DNA of 64,000 nt from Streptomyces luteolus (GTDB lineage Bacteria; Actinomycetota; Actinomycetes; Streptomycetales; Streptomycetaceae): positions 331,342 to 395,341 of the forward strand of contig NZ_JASCIS010000001.1 of NCBI RefSeq assembly GCF_029968015.1, written 5' to 3'. Below the pieces are notes generated by a model. That model saw only the letters and a list, made by a program, of their open reading frames with translations, had not been told where the DNA came from and made no database searches. Each line of letters opens with the position of its first letter. Position 1 is the first letter of the stretch. Below are positions 17,264 to 26,279 of this stretch, in pieces. The translations under genes and the position numbers were made by a program.

Positions 17264-18646
17264 TCAGCGAGCGCCCGCCAACCGCCGTACCGCCGACATC
17301 GGCACGGGCAGCCAGTCCGGCCGGTGCCGGGCCTCGTACAGGACCTCGTACACCGCCTTGTCGGTCTCGTAGGCCCGCAGCAGCACCCGCTCGGCGCGCG
17401 GGTCGTGGCCCGCGGCCTTGGCGTACCCGTCGCAGTACGCCTCACGGCAGGCCGCCGCCCAGTCGGAGGCCCGGTGGGTGTACGCGGCGTAGTCGAAGGA
17501 GCGGAGCATGCCCGCGACGTCGCGTACGGCCGGGTGCGGGCGGCGGCGTTCGGCGAGGGGGCGGGCCGGCTCGCCCTCGAAGTCGATCACGTGCCAGGCG
17601 CCGTCCGCCCCGTGCAGGCACTGCCCCAAGTGCAGGTCGCCGTGGATGCGTTGGACGGTGCGCCGGGCGTCGTCGAGGGCGCCGAGCGCGGTGTACGCGG
17701 CGGCCAGAGCGGGGGCGTACGGGCGCAGGGCGGGCACGGCGCGGGCGGTGGCGTCGAGCCGTTCCGTCATCGCGGCGGCGAGTGCCTCCGTGCGCGAACG
17801 GGCGAGCGTGGCGGTCGGCAGGGCGCGGGCGAGCGCCTGGTGGACCTCGGCGGTGGCGCGGCCGAGCGCCGCGGCCTCGCGCGTGAAGGAGGCGCCGTCG
17901 CCGAGGGCGCGCAGCGCCAGCGTCCAGCCGTCGGCGGCGCCCGCGACGAAGGGCTGGAGCAGGCCGAGGACGTACGGCTCGGCGGCGCCGCCCGGCCGCG
18001 CCCCGGCCCAGGCCACCGGGGTCGGCACGCGCGGGCAGTCCGCTCCGGCCAGGGCGCGGGACAGCTCCAGCTCGGGGTGGGTGCCGGGGGCGACGCGGCG
18101 GAACAGCTTGAGGATGTACGTATCGCCGTACACGAGGGAGGAGTTGGTCTGCTCCACGTCGAGGACGCGGGGCGCGAGGGAGTCGGGGACGGCAGGGCTG
18201 CGGGGGCGTTCGAAGTGCAGCGCGCCGAAGGCGCCGGGTGTGCGCAGCCGGTCGAGCAGCTCCCCGGCGAGCAGCGGGTCGTGCAGCGCCTCGTACACGG
18301 CGAGTCCGGCGAGCGGGCCGCCGCGGGGACGGCCGAGCAGCGCGTCCGACAGGTCCGGGGGGAGTGTTCGCCGTACGCCGAGCAGGAGTTGGTAGCAGTC
18401 CGTGTCCCGGCCGGGCTGCTGGGTGTCGACGAGGAGGTGCAGCAGACCGGGCTCGGCCGGGGGCGGCCGCAGTGCCGTCACCGAGACCGGGGCGAACCCG
18501 GTGACGGGCCGCCCTTTCCCGGCGAACCACCGCTGCCGCGGCAGCCAGTCCCGCAGCAGCGGAGCCAGCGAGTCCACGAGTTGCCGAGGCTCGGCGCCGA
18601 CGGGCCGGGCCGGTGCGGTCCCTGAACGCGTCACGGTTTCCGACAT
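17264..18646 (-). CDS. mak: Maltokinase (GlgE pathway)
   Basis: A 460-residue maltokinase (Mak/Pep2), which phosphorylates maltose with ATP to maltose-1-phosphate for GlgE alpha-glucan synthesis. Signatures: PRQRWFAGKGR near residue 36 (family N-terminal cap), DVEQTNSSLVYGD, the kinase loop HGDLHLGQCL (~338) and VIDFEGEPARP (Asp-Phe-Glu-Gly ~360), then the C-terminal AAYTHRASDW region. Length is normal and the ATG at 18646 is the only good start. In Streptomyces this gene normally lies between treS and glgB; here no treS, glgE or glgB is adjacent. Upstream is a two-component system and downstream the dead TnpB element. Confidence 0.92.
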   Translation of the reverse strand: MSETVTRSGTAPARPVGAEPRQLVDSLAPLLRDWLPRQRWFAGKGRPVTGFAPVSVTALRPPPAEPGLLHLLVDTQQPGRDTDCYQLLLGVRRTLPPDLSDALLGRPRGGPLAGLAVYEALHDPLLAGELLDRLRTPGAFGALHFERPRSPAVPDSLAPRVLDVEQTNSSLVYGDTYILKLFRRVAPGTHPELELSRALAGADCPRVPTPVAWAGARPGGAAEPYVLGLLQPFVAGAADGWTLALRALGDGASFTREAAALGRATAEVHQALARALPTATLARSRTEALAAAMTERLDATARAVPALRPYAPALAAAYTALGALDDARRTVQRIHGDLHLGQCLHGADGAWHVIDFEGEPARPLAERRRPHPAVRDVAGMLRSFDYAAYTHRASDWAAACREAYCDGYAKAAGHDPRAERVLLRAYETDKAVYEVLYEARHRPDWLPVPMSAVRRLAGAR

Positions 18647-18828
18647 GCGTAGAGGTCCCCTTCCCGCCGCCGACTCCGCGTCGCGGCCCAGGGTGGAGTT
18701 GCCCGGAATGCGTGGGGTTCAGGTGCCCGGTGGCGCCACACGAGAAACGACCACGTGCCGTGCCGGGCCCTGACCGCTCCCCACGCCTGATCCCGACGGC
18801 CCCGCCCGCCGACCTCTGACAGGCGGCC

Positions 18829-20328
18829 CTACCGCCGCACCGACTTCGAAACCAACCGCCCGTCCGCGAAGCACAGCCGGTACGCCGTGTCCGTGAAGGC
18901 CTCCGCCCGGTAGTACACGCACTCCTGGCCGGCAGGCACACGCTCCGGGCCGTCCGGGCCGCCGTCCATCGTGAAGGCCGGGAGGTGCCGGTCGACGTCC
19001 GAGCGGGAGTCGCCGATGTGCAGGGTGTCGTAGGTGGAGCGGTCGAGGACCGAGCGGGTCTCGGTCAGGAGCCACAGGCCGCTCGCCAGGATCGCGAGCG
19101 CGCCGAGGACCACCACCGGCGCGAGCAGCGCCTGCCGTACGCGACGGCGCACCCGCGCGCGGGCCTGCGCGAGGGCTAGGGCCGCGGCCGAGGGGTCGAC
19201 GGCGCATGCGGGGCCTCCGGCGGCGGGCAGTTCGGCCGTCACCGAGAAGCGTCCCTCGGCCGCCCCGTACGTGAGGGTGCCGCCCGCGAGGCGGACCCGT
19301 TCGTCCAGGCCGACCAGGCCCGAGCCGGTCCGGGCGACTGAACTGGCAGCAGCAGAGGATGAGTTGACAGAACGCACCTGCACCAGCGGACCGACCCGTT
19401 CCACCTGCACCGTCACCTCCGCGCCCGGCGCGTGTTTCGCCGCGTTCGTCAGGCACTCCTGGACGACGCGGTGCACGGCGCGATCCGTCATCGGGGAGAG
19501 CGACGGCCCGCCGGGCTGGTCGTTCAGCGTCACCGCGAGGCCGGACTCCCGGGCCCGCTCGACGAGTTGGGCCACCGTCTCGTCGGTGGGGGAGAACGGC
19601 GGCGCGGCATCGGTGCGCAGGACGCCGATGACGTCCCGCAGCCGGGACGTCGCCGCGGCCGTCGACTCGCGCAGCTCCCGGGCCGCGGCCTGCTGCCGTT
19701 CCGGCAGGGCGGGGTCGACCTCAAGTGCCGCCGCGCGCACCGCGATCAGGGCCAGTTCGTGTCCGAGGGAGTCATGCATGTCGGCGGCGATCCGGGAGCG
19801 CTCGCGCAGCCGCTCGCGGTCGGCGATCACCTGCTGCTCGCGCTCCAACCGCGCCGCCAGCTCCCAGCCGGACCGGACGAGCTGTCCGTACTGCCGTACG
19901 CAGCGACCCGCCAGCCACGGGACGAAGACGAGCGTCGCGAGCGTGAGCAGAAGCGTCAACCAGCCCCAGAGCAGCGGCCGTTCACGCAGCAGTGTCAGGG
20001 GAAGGCCGAGCGCGCCGGTGGCCAGAAGGAGGTGGACGGCCGGCCGGGCCCGGTCCAGGCGGAGTCCGGCGAGCCAGCCGAAGGCGACCAGGGCGGGGGA
20101 GCACGGCACCAGGAACTGTTCCGGTGTCAGCCACAGCACCAGGGCGAGCACCAGGGCGAGGGCGACCAGCGGCCGGGCCCGGGAGAGGAGGACAGCCCCG
20201 CCGAGCACGGCCACGGCGAGGGCTCCGCCGAGGCCGCCGAGCGGGGGGCCGGCCAGCAGTACGGGGGCGCTGACGGACGCCCAGAGCACCAGGTCGACAA
20301 GCAGGTCGCGGGGCCGTTCTCTGCGCAT
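18829..20328 (-). CDS. DesK/NarL-type sensor kinase with C-terminal membrane anchor and extracytoplasmic domain
   Basis: A 499-residue sensor kinase. Five to six membrane helices fill residues 8-140 (ALAVAVLGGAVLLSRARPLVALALV...). The HisKA_3 dimerisation domain has its phospho-His in ADMHDSLGHELALIA (~184), followed by an HATPase domain (ECLTNAAKHAPGA; GSGLVGLDERV). Unusually, the protein continues: a further membrane helix (~405-425, LLAPVVVLGALAILASGLWLL) and an ~80-residue outside domain with GDSRSDVDRHLP...CVYYRA...YRLCFADGRLVSK, recalling small BamE/SmpA-like lipoprotein folds. The two Cys could form a disulfide. It lies 62 bases downstream of its response regulator gene. Confidence 0.85.
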   Translation of the reverse strand: MRRERPRDLLVDLVLWASVSAPVLLAGPPLGGLGGALAVAVLGGAVLLSRARPLVALALVLALVLWLTPEQFLVPCSPALVAFGWLAGLRLDRARPAVHLLLATGALGLPLTLLRERPLLWGWLTLLLTLATLVFVPWLAGRCVRQYGQLVRSGWELAARLEREQQVIADRERLRERSRIAADMHDSLGHELALIAVRAAALEVDPALPERQQAAARELRESTAAATSRLRDVIGVLRTDAAPPFSPTDETVAQLVERARESGLAVTLNDQPGGPSLSPMTDRAVHRVVQECLTNAAKHAPGAEVTVQVERVGPLVQVRSVNSSSAAASSVARTGSGLVGLDERVRLAGGTLTYGAAEGRFSVTAELPAAGGPACAVDPSAAALALAQARARVRRRVRQALLAPVVVLGALAILASGLWLLTETRSVLDRSTYDTLHIGDSRSDVDRHLPAFTMDGGPDGPERVPAGQECVYYRAEAFTDTAYRLCFADGRLVSKSVRR

Positions 20329-20390
20329 GCGACCACCTTGCCCGATCGGCGGCGGCCGGGCCCCCGACGAAAGTCAGGGACAAGCAGCCG

Positions 20391-21089
20391 TCAGGCCGAG
20401 TCGTCCGAGTGTGCCGCCCCCGCCTCGTACGCGAGGATCGCGAGCTGGACCCGGTTCTTCAGGCCGAGTCGGTTCAGGACCGCGCTGACGTGCGCCTTCA
20501 CGGTGCCCTCGACGACATGCAGACGCGCCACGATCTCGGCGTTGGACAGGCCCGCGCCAACCAGGGCGACGACCTCGCGCTCGCGGACGGTCAGCGGGGC
20601 GAGCCGGGCGCGGGCGTCGGCGGCGCGGGTGAGGCGGTCCGGGCCCAGGTGGGCGATGACGCGGCGGGCGATCTCGGGGGAGAGGCAGGCGGCGCCGTCG
20701 GCCACGGCCCGTACTCCGGCGAGGAGTTCACGCGGGTCGCCGGACTTCAGCAGGAAGCCGCTGACGCCGCAGCCGAGGGCGCGGGCGATGTACGCGTCCT
20801 CGGAGAACGTGGTGAGCATGATCAGCGCCGTGCCGGGCGCGGTGCGGCGCAGCTCCTCGGCGGCCTGGAGCCCGTCGAGCCGGGGCATGCGGATGTCGAG
20901 CAGGGCCACGTCCGGGCGGTGCCGGAGTGTGAGGTCGATGGCCTCGCGCCCGTCGGCGGCCTCGGCGACGACGTCGAGGCCGGGGTCGGCGGAGAGGATC
21001 GCGCGCACCCCGGCGCGCAGCAGGGCCTCGTCGTCGGCGAGGAGCACTTTCAGTGGCTGCGGGGCGTGCGGGGCGTGCGGGGCGCTCAT
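20391..21089 (-). CDS. NarL/LuxR-family response regulator
   Basis: A 232-residue response regulator. Receiver (VLLADDEALLRAG; phospho-Asp in VALLDIRMP ~ residue 63; LLKSGD Lys) and C-terminal LuxR HTH (LTVREREVVALVGAGLSNAEIVARLHV). The ATG at 21089 is taken because the receiver starts about ten residues later. There is no ribosome site before it, so a leaderless start or a longer form from a GTG upstream cannot be excluded. It is the first gene of a pair with the kinase ending at 18829. Confidence 0.9.
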   Translation of the reverse strand: MSAPHAPHAPQPLKVLLADDEALLRAGVRAILSADPGLDVVAEAADGREAIDLTLRHRPDVALLDIRMPRLDGLQAAEELRRTAPGTALIMLTTFSEDAYIARALGCGVSGFLLKSGDPRELLAGVRAVADGAACLSPEIARRVIAHLGPDRLTRAADARARLAPLTVREREVVALVGAGLSNAEIVARLHVVEGTVKAHVSAVLNRLGLKNRVQLAILAYEAGAAHSDDSA

Positions 21090-21190
21090 GCGGTCAGCGT
21101 AGACGGGCGATACCGGACCAGGTCCGGTACCGCCCGCCGTCGTCACGTCAGGTGCGTTGCGTCAGGTGCGTTGCGTCAGGTGCCCGCGGC

Positions 21191-22789
21191 TCAGTGCTTG
21201 CCGCCCTTGGCCGCCTTCACGTTGACCCCCGCCCAGGCCGCGTCCACGCCCTTGTACTCGGCGGAGTCCGCGCCGTACAGGTCCTTGGCGGCGTCGAGCG
21301 TCGCCGTGCGGGCCTTGGCGTAGTTGGTGTTGGACGTCATGTACGTGGTGAGGGCCTTGAACCAGATCTTCTCGGCCTTCTCCCGCCCGATGCCGGTGAC
21401 GGCCTTGCCGTCGGCGGTCGGGGAGTCGTACTTCACGCCGTTGATCTCCTTCGCGCCACTGCCCTCGGACAGCAGGTAGAAGAAGTGGTTGGCGACACCC
21501 GAGGAGTAGTGGACGTCGATGCTGCCGATGCCCTTGTACCAGTCGTCCTTGGACTTGCCGTCCTTGGAGGGCTTGTCCATGTAGCGCAGCGGGGTGCCGT
21601 CGCCGCGGATGTCGATCTTCTCGCCGATGAGGTAGTCGCCGACGTCTTCCTTGTTGTTCGCGGCGAACTCGACGGAGGAGCCGAAGATGTCACTGGTCGC
21701 CTCGTTGAGGCCGCCGGACTCGCCGCTGTAGATGAGGCCCGCGGTGTTGGAGGTGACGCCGTGGGTCATCTCGTGTGCGGCCACGTCGATCGACGTGAGC
21801 GGCTTGGCGTTGCCTTCGCCGTCGCCGTACGTCATGCAGAAGCAGCTGTCGTCCCAGAAGGCGTTGACGTAGTTGTTGCCGTAGTGGACGCGGGAGTACG
21901 CGCCGACACCGTCGCCCTTGATGCCGTCGCGGCCGTGCACGTTCTTGAAGTAGTCCCAGGTGAGGGCGGCGCCGAAGTGCGCGTCGGCGGCCGCGGTCTC
22001 CTTGTTGGCGGCGGTGCCGTCACCCCACTCGTCGTCCTCGCCGGCCACCAGCTCGCCCTGGCCGGACGTGCCGCCACCGAGGTCGTACGTCTTGTGCTCG
22101 CCGCGCTCGACGTCGGTCAGCGAGAAGCCGCTGGACTCCTTCTTGGAGCCGAGCTCCACGTCGCCGCTGTACTGGGTGTGGCCTGCACCCGTGCGGATGT
22201 CGTCCCACTGGAAGATCTTCTTGCCGGAGCGGGCGTCCGTGACGACGTGCAGCCGGCTCGGGGTGCCGTCCTTCTTGGTGGACTTGACGACCTTCTCGTA
22301 CGCGAGGCGCGGGGTGCCGCTCGCCGCCCAGACGACGGCGCGGGCGCCCTTCGGCGCGGCCTTGGCGCGCGCGGTGTCGACCTTCAAGTCGCCGCCGCGG
22401 GCGTTCGTGACGCCCTCCGTCTTGCGGGACTTGGTCTCGTGCACGACCAGGTCGCCGCCGAGGACGGGCAGTCCGTCGTACGTGCGCTCGTAGCGGGTGT
22501 GGACGCTGCCGTCGCGGTCCTTGACGACATCCCGGACGACGAGCTTCTCGGCACCGGAGAGGCCCAACTCCTTCGCCGTACGGGCCTTCTCGGCGTCCGC
22601 GTCGCGCAGCAGCTCGGCGCGCTGCGAGGCGGAGAGCTTGACGGGCGCGGCGGCCGGGGACGGCTCCGGGGTGGGCGCCGCGGAGGCGGTGCTGAGGCCG
22701 GCGCCGATCAGGGTGGCGGCGACGATCGCCGTACCGGCGGCGGTGGCGGCTCGTCTGGTGGACATGTGGCGCGATATGTGGGGCGACAC
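21191..22789 (-). CDS. Secreted M4-family metalloprotease (thermolysin-like)
   Basis: A 532-residue zinc protease precursor. Signal peptide ~9-37 (TAIVAATLIGAGLSTASA). The FTP/PepSY propeptide region runs to about 210 (YERTYDGLPVLGGDLVVH; RLHVVTDARSG). The catalytic domain has HEMTH (~339) with the third ligand in GGLNEATSD (~362) and the acid/base His in DVHYSSGVANHFFYLL. A CFC pair lies in NAFWDDSCFCMTYG. The start GTG at 22789 has GGGAG eight bases upstream. It has no C-terminal extension, unlike its neighbour at 23135-25156, with which it shares most of its sequence. Confidence 0.93.
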   Translation of the reverse strand: MSPHISRHMSTRRAATAAGTAIVAATLIGAGLSTASAAPTPEPSPAAAPVKLSASQRAELLRDADAEKARTAKELGLSGAEKLVVRDVVKDRDGSVHTRYERTYDGLPVLGGDLVVHETKSRKTEGVTNARGGDLKVDTARAKAAPKGARAVVWAASGTPRLAYEKVVKSTKKDGTPSRLHVVTDARSGKKIFQWDDIRTGAGHTQYSGDVELGSKKESSGFSLTDVERGEHKTYDLGGGTSGQGELVAGEDDEWGDGTAANKETAAADAHFGAALTWDYFKNVHGRDGIKGDGVGAYSRVHYGNNYVNAFWDDSCFCMTYGDGEGNAKPLTSIDVAAHEMTHGVTSNTAGLIYSGESGGLNEATSDIFGSSVEFAANNKEDVGDYLIGEKIDIRGDGTPLRYMDKPSKDGKSKDDWYKGIGSIDVHYSSGVANHFFYLLSEGSGAKEINGVKYDSPTADGKAVTGIGREKAEKIWFKALTTYMTSNTNYAKARTATLDAAKDLYGADSAEYKGVDAAWAGVNVKAAKGGKH

Positions 22790-23134
22790 TCTCTACTCCC
22801 TGGATGTGGGGGTGTCCGGACGGCGTGGGGGCCCATCCGGACGGGGAAGTACGTAGTGCTGGGTGTTGGGTGCTGTGGTGCGGCTGTGCCGTGCGGGGAG
22901 AGAGTTTCACCTAGGGCGCGTACATGTCAGGAGGGCATCCGCAGGTTGGCTGGAAATCGTCCGTTGCCCGAAGTTCTCGGTCCGGTATACGAACCGGGTA
23001 TACGAACCTGGCAGGTGAACCGCCGGGCACACCAACCGGGCGGCGCCGAGGGCGAGTTGCCCCCGACGCCGCCCGGTCCCCGACGCCGCCCGGTCCCGGA
23101 TGACGCTCGTGATCCAACGGATGGCGCTCGTGTC
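22790..23134. other. 345-base spacer between the two M4 protease genes
   Basis: No gene is seen. It contains the shared 45-base block at 22922-22966, and a perfect 17-base tandem duplication (CGACGCCGCCCGGTCCC) at 23064-23080 and 23081-23097 just downstream of the P-domain protease stop. Confidence 0.6.
22922..22966 (-). promoter_or_regulatory. 45-bp block shared by both M4 protease upstream regions (copy A)
   Basis: 37 of 45 bases are identical and ungapped to 25338-25382. Conserved cores are ACATGTCAGGA, GCAGGTTGGC and GTCCGTTG (given on the plus strand). It lies about 130-180 bases before the start of the first protease. Probably a common promoter or regulator site. Confidence 0.65.
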
Positions 23135-25156
23135 CTACGGGAACGTCAGCTTCCAGCTGTTGATGTACCCGGTGTCCTGCGCCGCCCGGTCCCGCACCCG
23201 CAACTTCCAGGTGCCCGAGGCGCGTTCACCGGAGGCGTTCACCGTGTACGTGGTCCGCACGTCGTCGGCCGAGTCGGACGAGCTGTACGGCTTCAGGTTG
23301 AACACCGTCCCGTCCGGCGCGACCAGGTCCACCACCAGGTCCCCACGCCAGGTGTGCTCGATGTCCACGCCCACCTTGAGGTCGGACGGCGCGTTCCCCG
23401 TCCGGTCCGCCACGGAGACGTTCGAGGTGACCGCCGCCCCGTTGTCCGGGATCGCCACGTCGGCGGTGTTCTCGTACACCGAACCGCCCGGGTCGCCGCC
23501 GCCCGGCCGCGCACCGACGTTGACGCCCGCCCACGCGTCCTGCACGGCCTTGTACTCGGCGCTCGACGCGCCGTACAGCTCGGCGGCCACCGCCTCCGTC
23601 CCGGCCCGCGCACCCGCGTAGTCCGTACGGGAGTTGAACTTGGTGGTCAGCGCCTTGTACCAGATCAGCGCGGCCTTCTCCCGGCCGATGCCGGTGACGG
23701 GCAGCCCGTCGGAGGTCGGCGAGTCGTACGCGACGCCGTTGACGGTCTTCTTCCCGCTGCCCTCGGAGAGCAGATAGAACCAGTGGTTGGCCGGGCCCGA
23801 GGAGTAGTGCACGTCGATGTTGCCGATGCCCGCGTACCAGGCGTCCTTCGAGGCGCCGTCGCGGCTCGGCCTGTCCATGTAGCGCAGCGGGGTGCCGTCG
23901 CCGCGGATGTCGATCTTCTCGCCGACGAGGTAGTCGCCCACGTCCTGGGCGTTGCCCGCGTGGAACTCGACGGCGGCGGCGAAGATGTCGCTGGTCGCCT
24001 CGTTGAGGCCGCCGGACTCGCCGCTGTAGATGAGGCCCGCGGTGTTGGAGGTGACGCCGTGGGTCATCTCGTGCGCGGCCACGTCGATCGAGGTCAGCGG
24101 CTTGGCGTTGCCGTCGCCGTCGCCGTACGTCATGCAGAAGCAGCTGTCCTGCCAGAAGGCGTTGACGTAGTTGTTGCCGTAGTGGACCCGCGAGTACGCC
24201 CCGACGCCGTCCCCGCGGATGCCGCTCCTGCCGTGCACGTTCTTGTAGTAGTCCCAGGTCAGCGCGGCCCCGTAGTGTGCGTCGGCGCCCGCGGTCTCCG
24301 GGCTCGACGGGTTGCCGTCGCCCCACACGTCGTCGGCCCCGCTGAACAGCGTGCCCTGCCCCGAGGTGCCGCGGTTCAGGTTGTACGTGCGGTGGTTGCC
24401 GCGGTTCGTGTCGCTGAGCGTGTAGCCGCTGCCCGACTGGGCGGTGCCGAGGGTGACCTGGCCGCTGTACTGGGTGTTGCCGGTGCCGTTGTGCACGGCC
24501 TGCCGCTCGAAGAGCTTCTTGCCGGTGCGCGCGTCCGTCACGACGTGCAGCTCGTTCGGCGTCCCGTCCTTCTGCAGCCCGCCGACGACGGTCTCGTACG
24601 CGAGGACGGGCGCGCCGCCGTGGCCCATCCAGACGACCTTGCGGGGCGAGGCCTCCGTGCGGGTCGAGCCGTCGGCCTTCGCGATGCCGACCGCCTGGCG
24701 TTCGGCGGCCTTCGCGGTCACCTCGGCCCGGGTGCCGACGCCGCTCAACTCGGCCCGGCTCGCCTTGGCCACGGCCTCGGTGCGGCCTGCCTCGCTCTTG
24801 CTGACGACCAGGTCGCCGCCGAGGACGGGCAGTCCGTCGTACGTGCGCTCGTAGCGGGTGTGCGTGGTGCCGTCCCGGTCCTGGACGACATCGCGGACGA
24901 CGAGCCTCTCGGCGCCGGAGAGGCCCAACTCCTTGGCCGTACGTGCCTTTTCGGCGTCCGCGTCGCGCAGCAGCTCGGCGCGCTCGGACGGGGAGAGCTT
25001 CGCGGGCAGCGCACCCGGGTCGGCCTTGCCCGCGGCCGCGGCGGGCCCGGACTGGAGGCCGACGGAGAGCAGCGCGGCAGTGGCGAGCAGCGCGCCGACG
25101 GCGCCGGTGCGTCTGCTGCGGGAGCGGGGGGAGGTGCGTGGGGAAGTGCGTGTCAC
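23135..25156 (-). CDS. Secreted M4 metalloprotease with C-terminal P (proprotein convertase) domain
   Basis: A 673-residue paralogue of the adjacent protease. GTG 25156 has AGAAGGAGTC upstream. Signal peptide to about residue 42 (LLATAALLSVGLQSGPAAAA), FTP/PepSY propeptide, M4 catalytic domain with HEMTH (~362), GGLNEATSD and DVHYSSGPANHWFYLL. After a Gly/Pro linker (~553) comes a P/Homo-B domain (~560-673: DIEHTWRGDLVVDLVAPDGT; GTWKLRVRDRAAQDTGYINSW). The catalytic part is nearly the same as the neighbour, so the pair arose by tandem duplication with gain or loss of the P domain. Confidence 0.93.
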   Translation of the reverse strand: MTRTSPRTSPRSRSRRTGAVGALLATAALLSVGLQSGPAAAAGKADPGALPAKLSPSERAELLRDADAEKARTAKELGLSGAERLVVRDVVQDRDGTTHTRYERTYDGLPVLGGDLVVSKSEAGRTEAVAKASRAELSGVGTRAEVTAKAAERQAVGIAKADGSTRTEASPRKVVWMGHGGAPVLAYETVVGGLQKDGTPNELHVVTDARTGKKLFERQAVHNGTGNTQYSGQVTLGTAQSGSGYTLSDTNRGNHRTYNLNRGTSGQGTLFSGADDVWGDGNPSSPETAGADAHYGAALTWDYYKNVHGRSGIRGDGVGAYSRVHYGNNYVNAFWQDSCFCMTYGDGDGNAKPLTSIDVAAHEMTHGVTSNTAGLIYSGESGGLNEATSDIFAAAVEFHAGNAQDVGDYLVGEKIDIRGDGTPLRYMDRPSRDGASKDAWYAGIGNIDVHYSSGPANHWFYLLSEGSGKKTVNGVAYDSPTSDGLPVTGIGREKAALIWYKALTTKFNSRTDYAGARAGTEAVAAELYGASSAEYKAVQDAWAGVNVGARPGGGDPGGSVYENTADVAIPDNGAAVTSNVSVADRTGNAPSDLKVGVDIEHTWRGDLVVDLVAPDGTVFNLKPYSSSDSADDVRTTYTVNASGERASGTWKLRVRDRAAQDTGYINSWKLTFP

Positions 25157-25337
25157 GGCTGACTCCTTCTGCGGGCCGCGGATCGCGCGGCCGACGGGAC
25201 CGGACGGTGGGTGGCCGCCCGGGCAGAACAAGGCAGAGCACGGTGCACGTGGGGGAGTACGCGACGGACGCGTCGGCGGTGGAGCCGTGGGGGAGCAGAC
25301 ACGTCCGGTGCAGGGGAAGAGTGTCAGCAGAGACGGG

Positions 25338-25382
25338 ACATGTCAGGACCACGTCAGCAGGTTGGCCGGAACTGGTCCGTTG
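25338..25382 (-). promoter_or_regulatory. 45-bp block shared by both M4 protease upstream regions (copy B)
   Basis: Same element as at 22922-22966, here about 180-230 bases upstream of the P-domain protease start, within the 371-base spacer (25157-25527) that also holds the methyltransferase promoter. Confidence 0.65.
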
Positions 25383-25424
25383 GGCGGAGGGGGGTGTTCG
25401 CTATCCGGATACGGGCGGTCCGGT

Positions 25425-25470
25425 GGACCGGCGGACCGGCGGACCGGCGGACCGGTGGACCGGCGGACCG
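25425..25470. repeat. 9-bp GGACCGGCG tandem repeat
   Basis: About five copies of GGACCGGCG (one GGACCGGTG variant) lie in the spacer before the methyltransferase gene, some 60-100 bases upstream of its ATG. Confidence 0.8.
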
Positions 25471-25527
25471 CGCACCTGATGGCATCATGCGCTGCGAGTC
25501 AAGCTTGAACAGGACAAGGGGGACCGC

Positions 25528-26106
25528 ATGGACACCGTCAGCACGTCATCAAGAGAGATCCCGTCCCGCGTCACGACGGCCGAGGGGATCGCCGCCGATC
25601 TCGGGTTCGGGAAGAGCTGCATCCCCGAAGTCGGCCGACTGCTGCGGGCGTTGGCCGCGTCCAAGCCGGACGGACTGATCGCGGAGAGCGGTACGGGCGC
25701 CGGGGTCGGTACGGCCTGGCTGCACAGCGGCCTGGGCGCCGGGGCGCGCCTGGTGACCGTCGAGCGGGACGAGGAACTGGCGCGCCGCGCGTCGGCCGTG
25801 TTCGCGGGCGACCCGCGCGTGGAGGTGCTCACCGGCGACTGGCGGCTGCTCGAACAGCACGCGCCGTTCGACGTGTTCTTCTGCGACGGCGGCGGCAAGC
25901 GGGACGACCCGCAGGCCGTGGTCGACCTGCTCGCCCCCGGCGGGGTCCTCGTCATGGACGACTTCACCCCGTCCCCTGAGTGGCCGCCCCGCTTCGAGGG
26001 CGAGGTGGACGAGCTGCGGGTCTTCTACCTCACACATGGCGCGCTGGCCGCTACGGAGATCCTTACGGCGCCCACCAGTTCGGCGGTCGTGGCCACGCGC
26101 CGCTAG
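25528..26106 (+). CDS. Class I SAM-dependent methyltransferase
   Basis: A 192-residue Rossmann methyltransferase of the small O-methyltransferase type. The AdoMet-binding glycine motif ESGTGAGVGTAWL is at ~51-63, the acidic ribose-binding residue in TVERDEEL, and post-motif FDVFFCDGGGK and GGVLVMDDF follow. The ATG at 25528 has AAGGGGGAC upstream. Substrate unknown. Monocistronic: a large hairpin follows at once. Confidence 0.85.
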   Translation: MDTVSTSSREIPSRVTTAEGIAADLGFGKSCIPEVGRLLRALAASKPDGLIAESGTGAGVGTAWLHSGLGAGARLVTVERDEELARRASAVFAGDPRVEVLTGDWRLLEQHAPFDVFFCDGGGKRDDPQAVVDLLAPGGVLVMDDFTPSPEWPPRFEGEVDELRVFYLTHGALAATEILTAPTSSAVVATRR

Positions 26107-26128
26107 CCCCTGCGGGTGCGTGCCTTTT

Positions 26129-26277
26129 CCCCTACCCGCCCCTTCCCGAAAGTCCTGCCGGACAGGCCTCCTCAATCGCCGGAGGGGCTCAAAATTGAGC
26201 CCCTCCGGCGATTGAGGAGCGGGGTCCGGGGCGGAGCCCCGAAGCTCCGCAGGATTTCGGGAAGGGGCGGGTAGGGG
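26129..26277. repeat. ~150-bp nested inverted repeat (interspersed element / terminator)
   Basis: Two nested inverted repeats. The outer arms 26129-26156 and 26251-26277 match over 27 bases with one base inserted. The inner arms 26168-26192 and 26195-26219 pair perfectly over 25 bases with a 2-base loop. The inner core (CTCAATCGCCGGAGGGGCTC) is of the kind seen dispersed between genes in many Streptomyces genomes. It lies between convergent genes and should terminate both. Confidence 0.9.
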
Positions 26278-26279
26278 AA

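Noticed and set aside
21053..25162. A 1,369-codon open frame on the plus strand across both M4 protease genes
   Set aside because: A shadow frame of two unmistakable M4 proteases with HEMTH motifs; the translation is repetitive because the two genes are duplicated.
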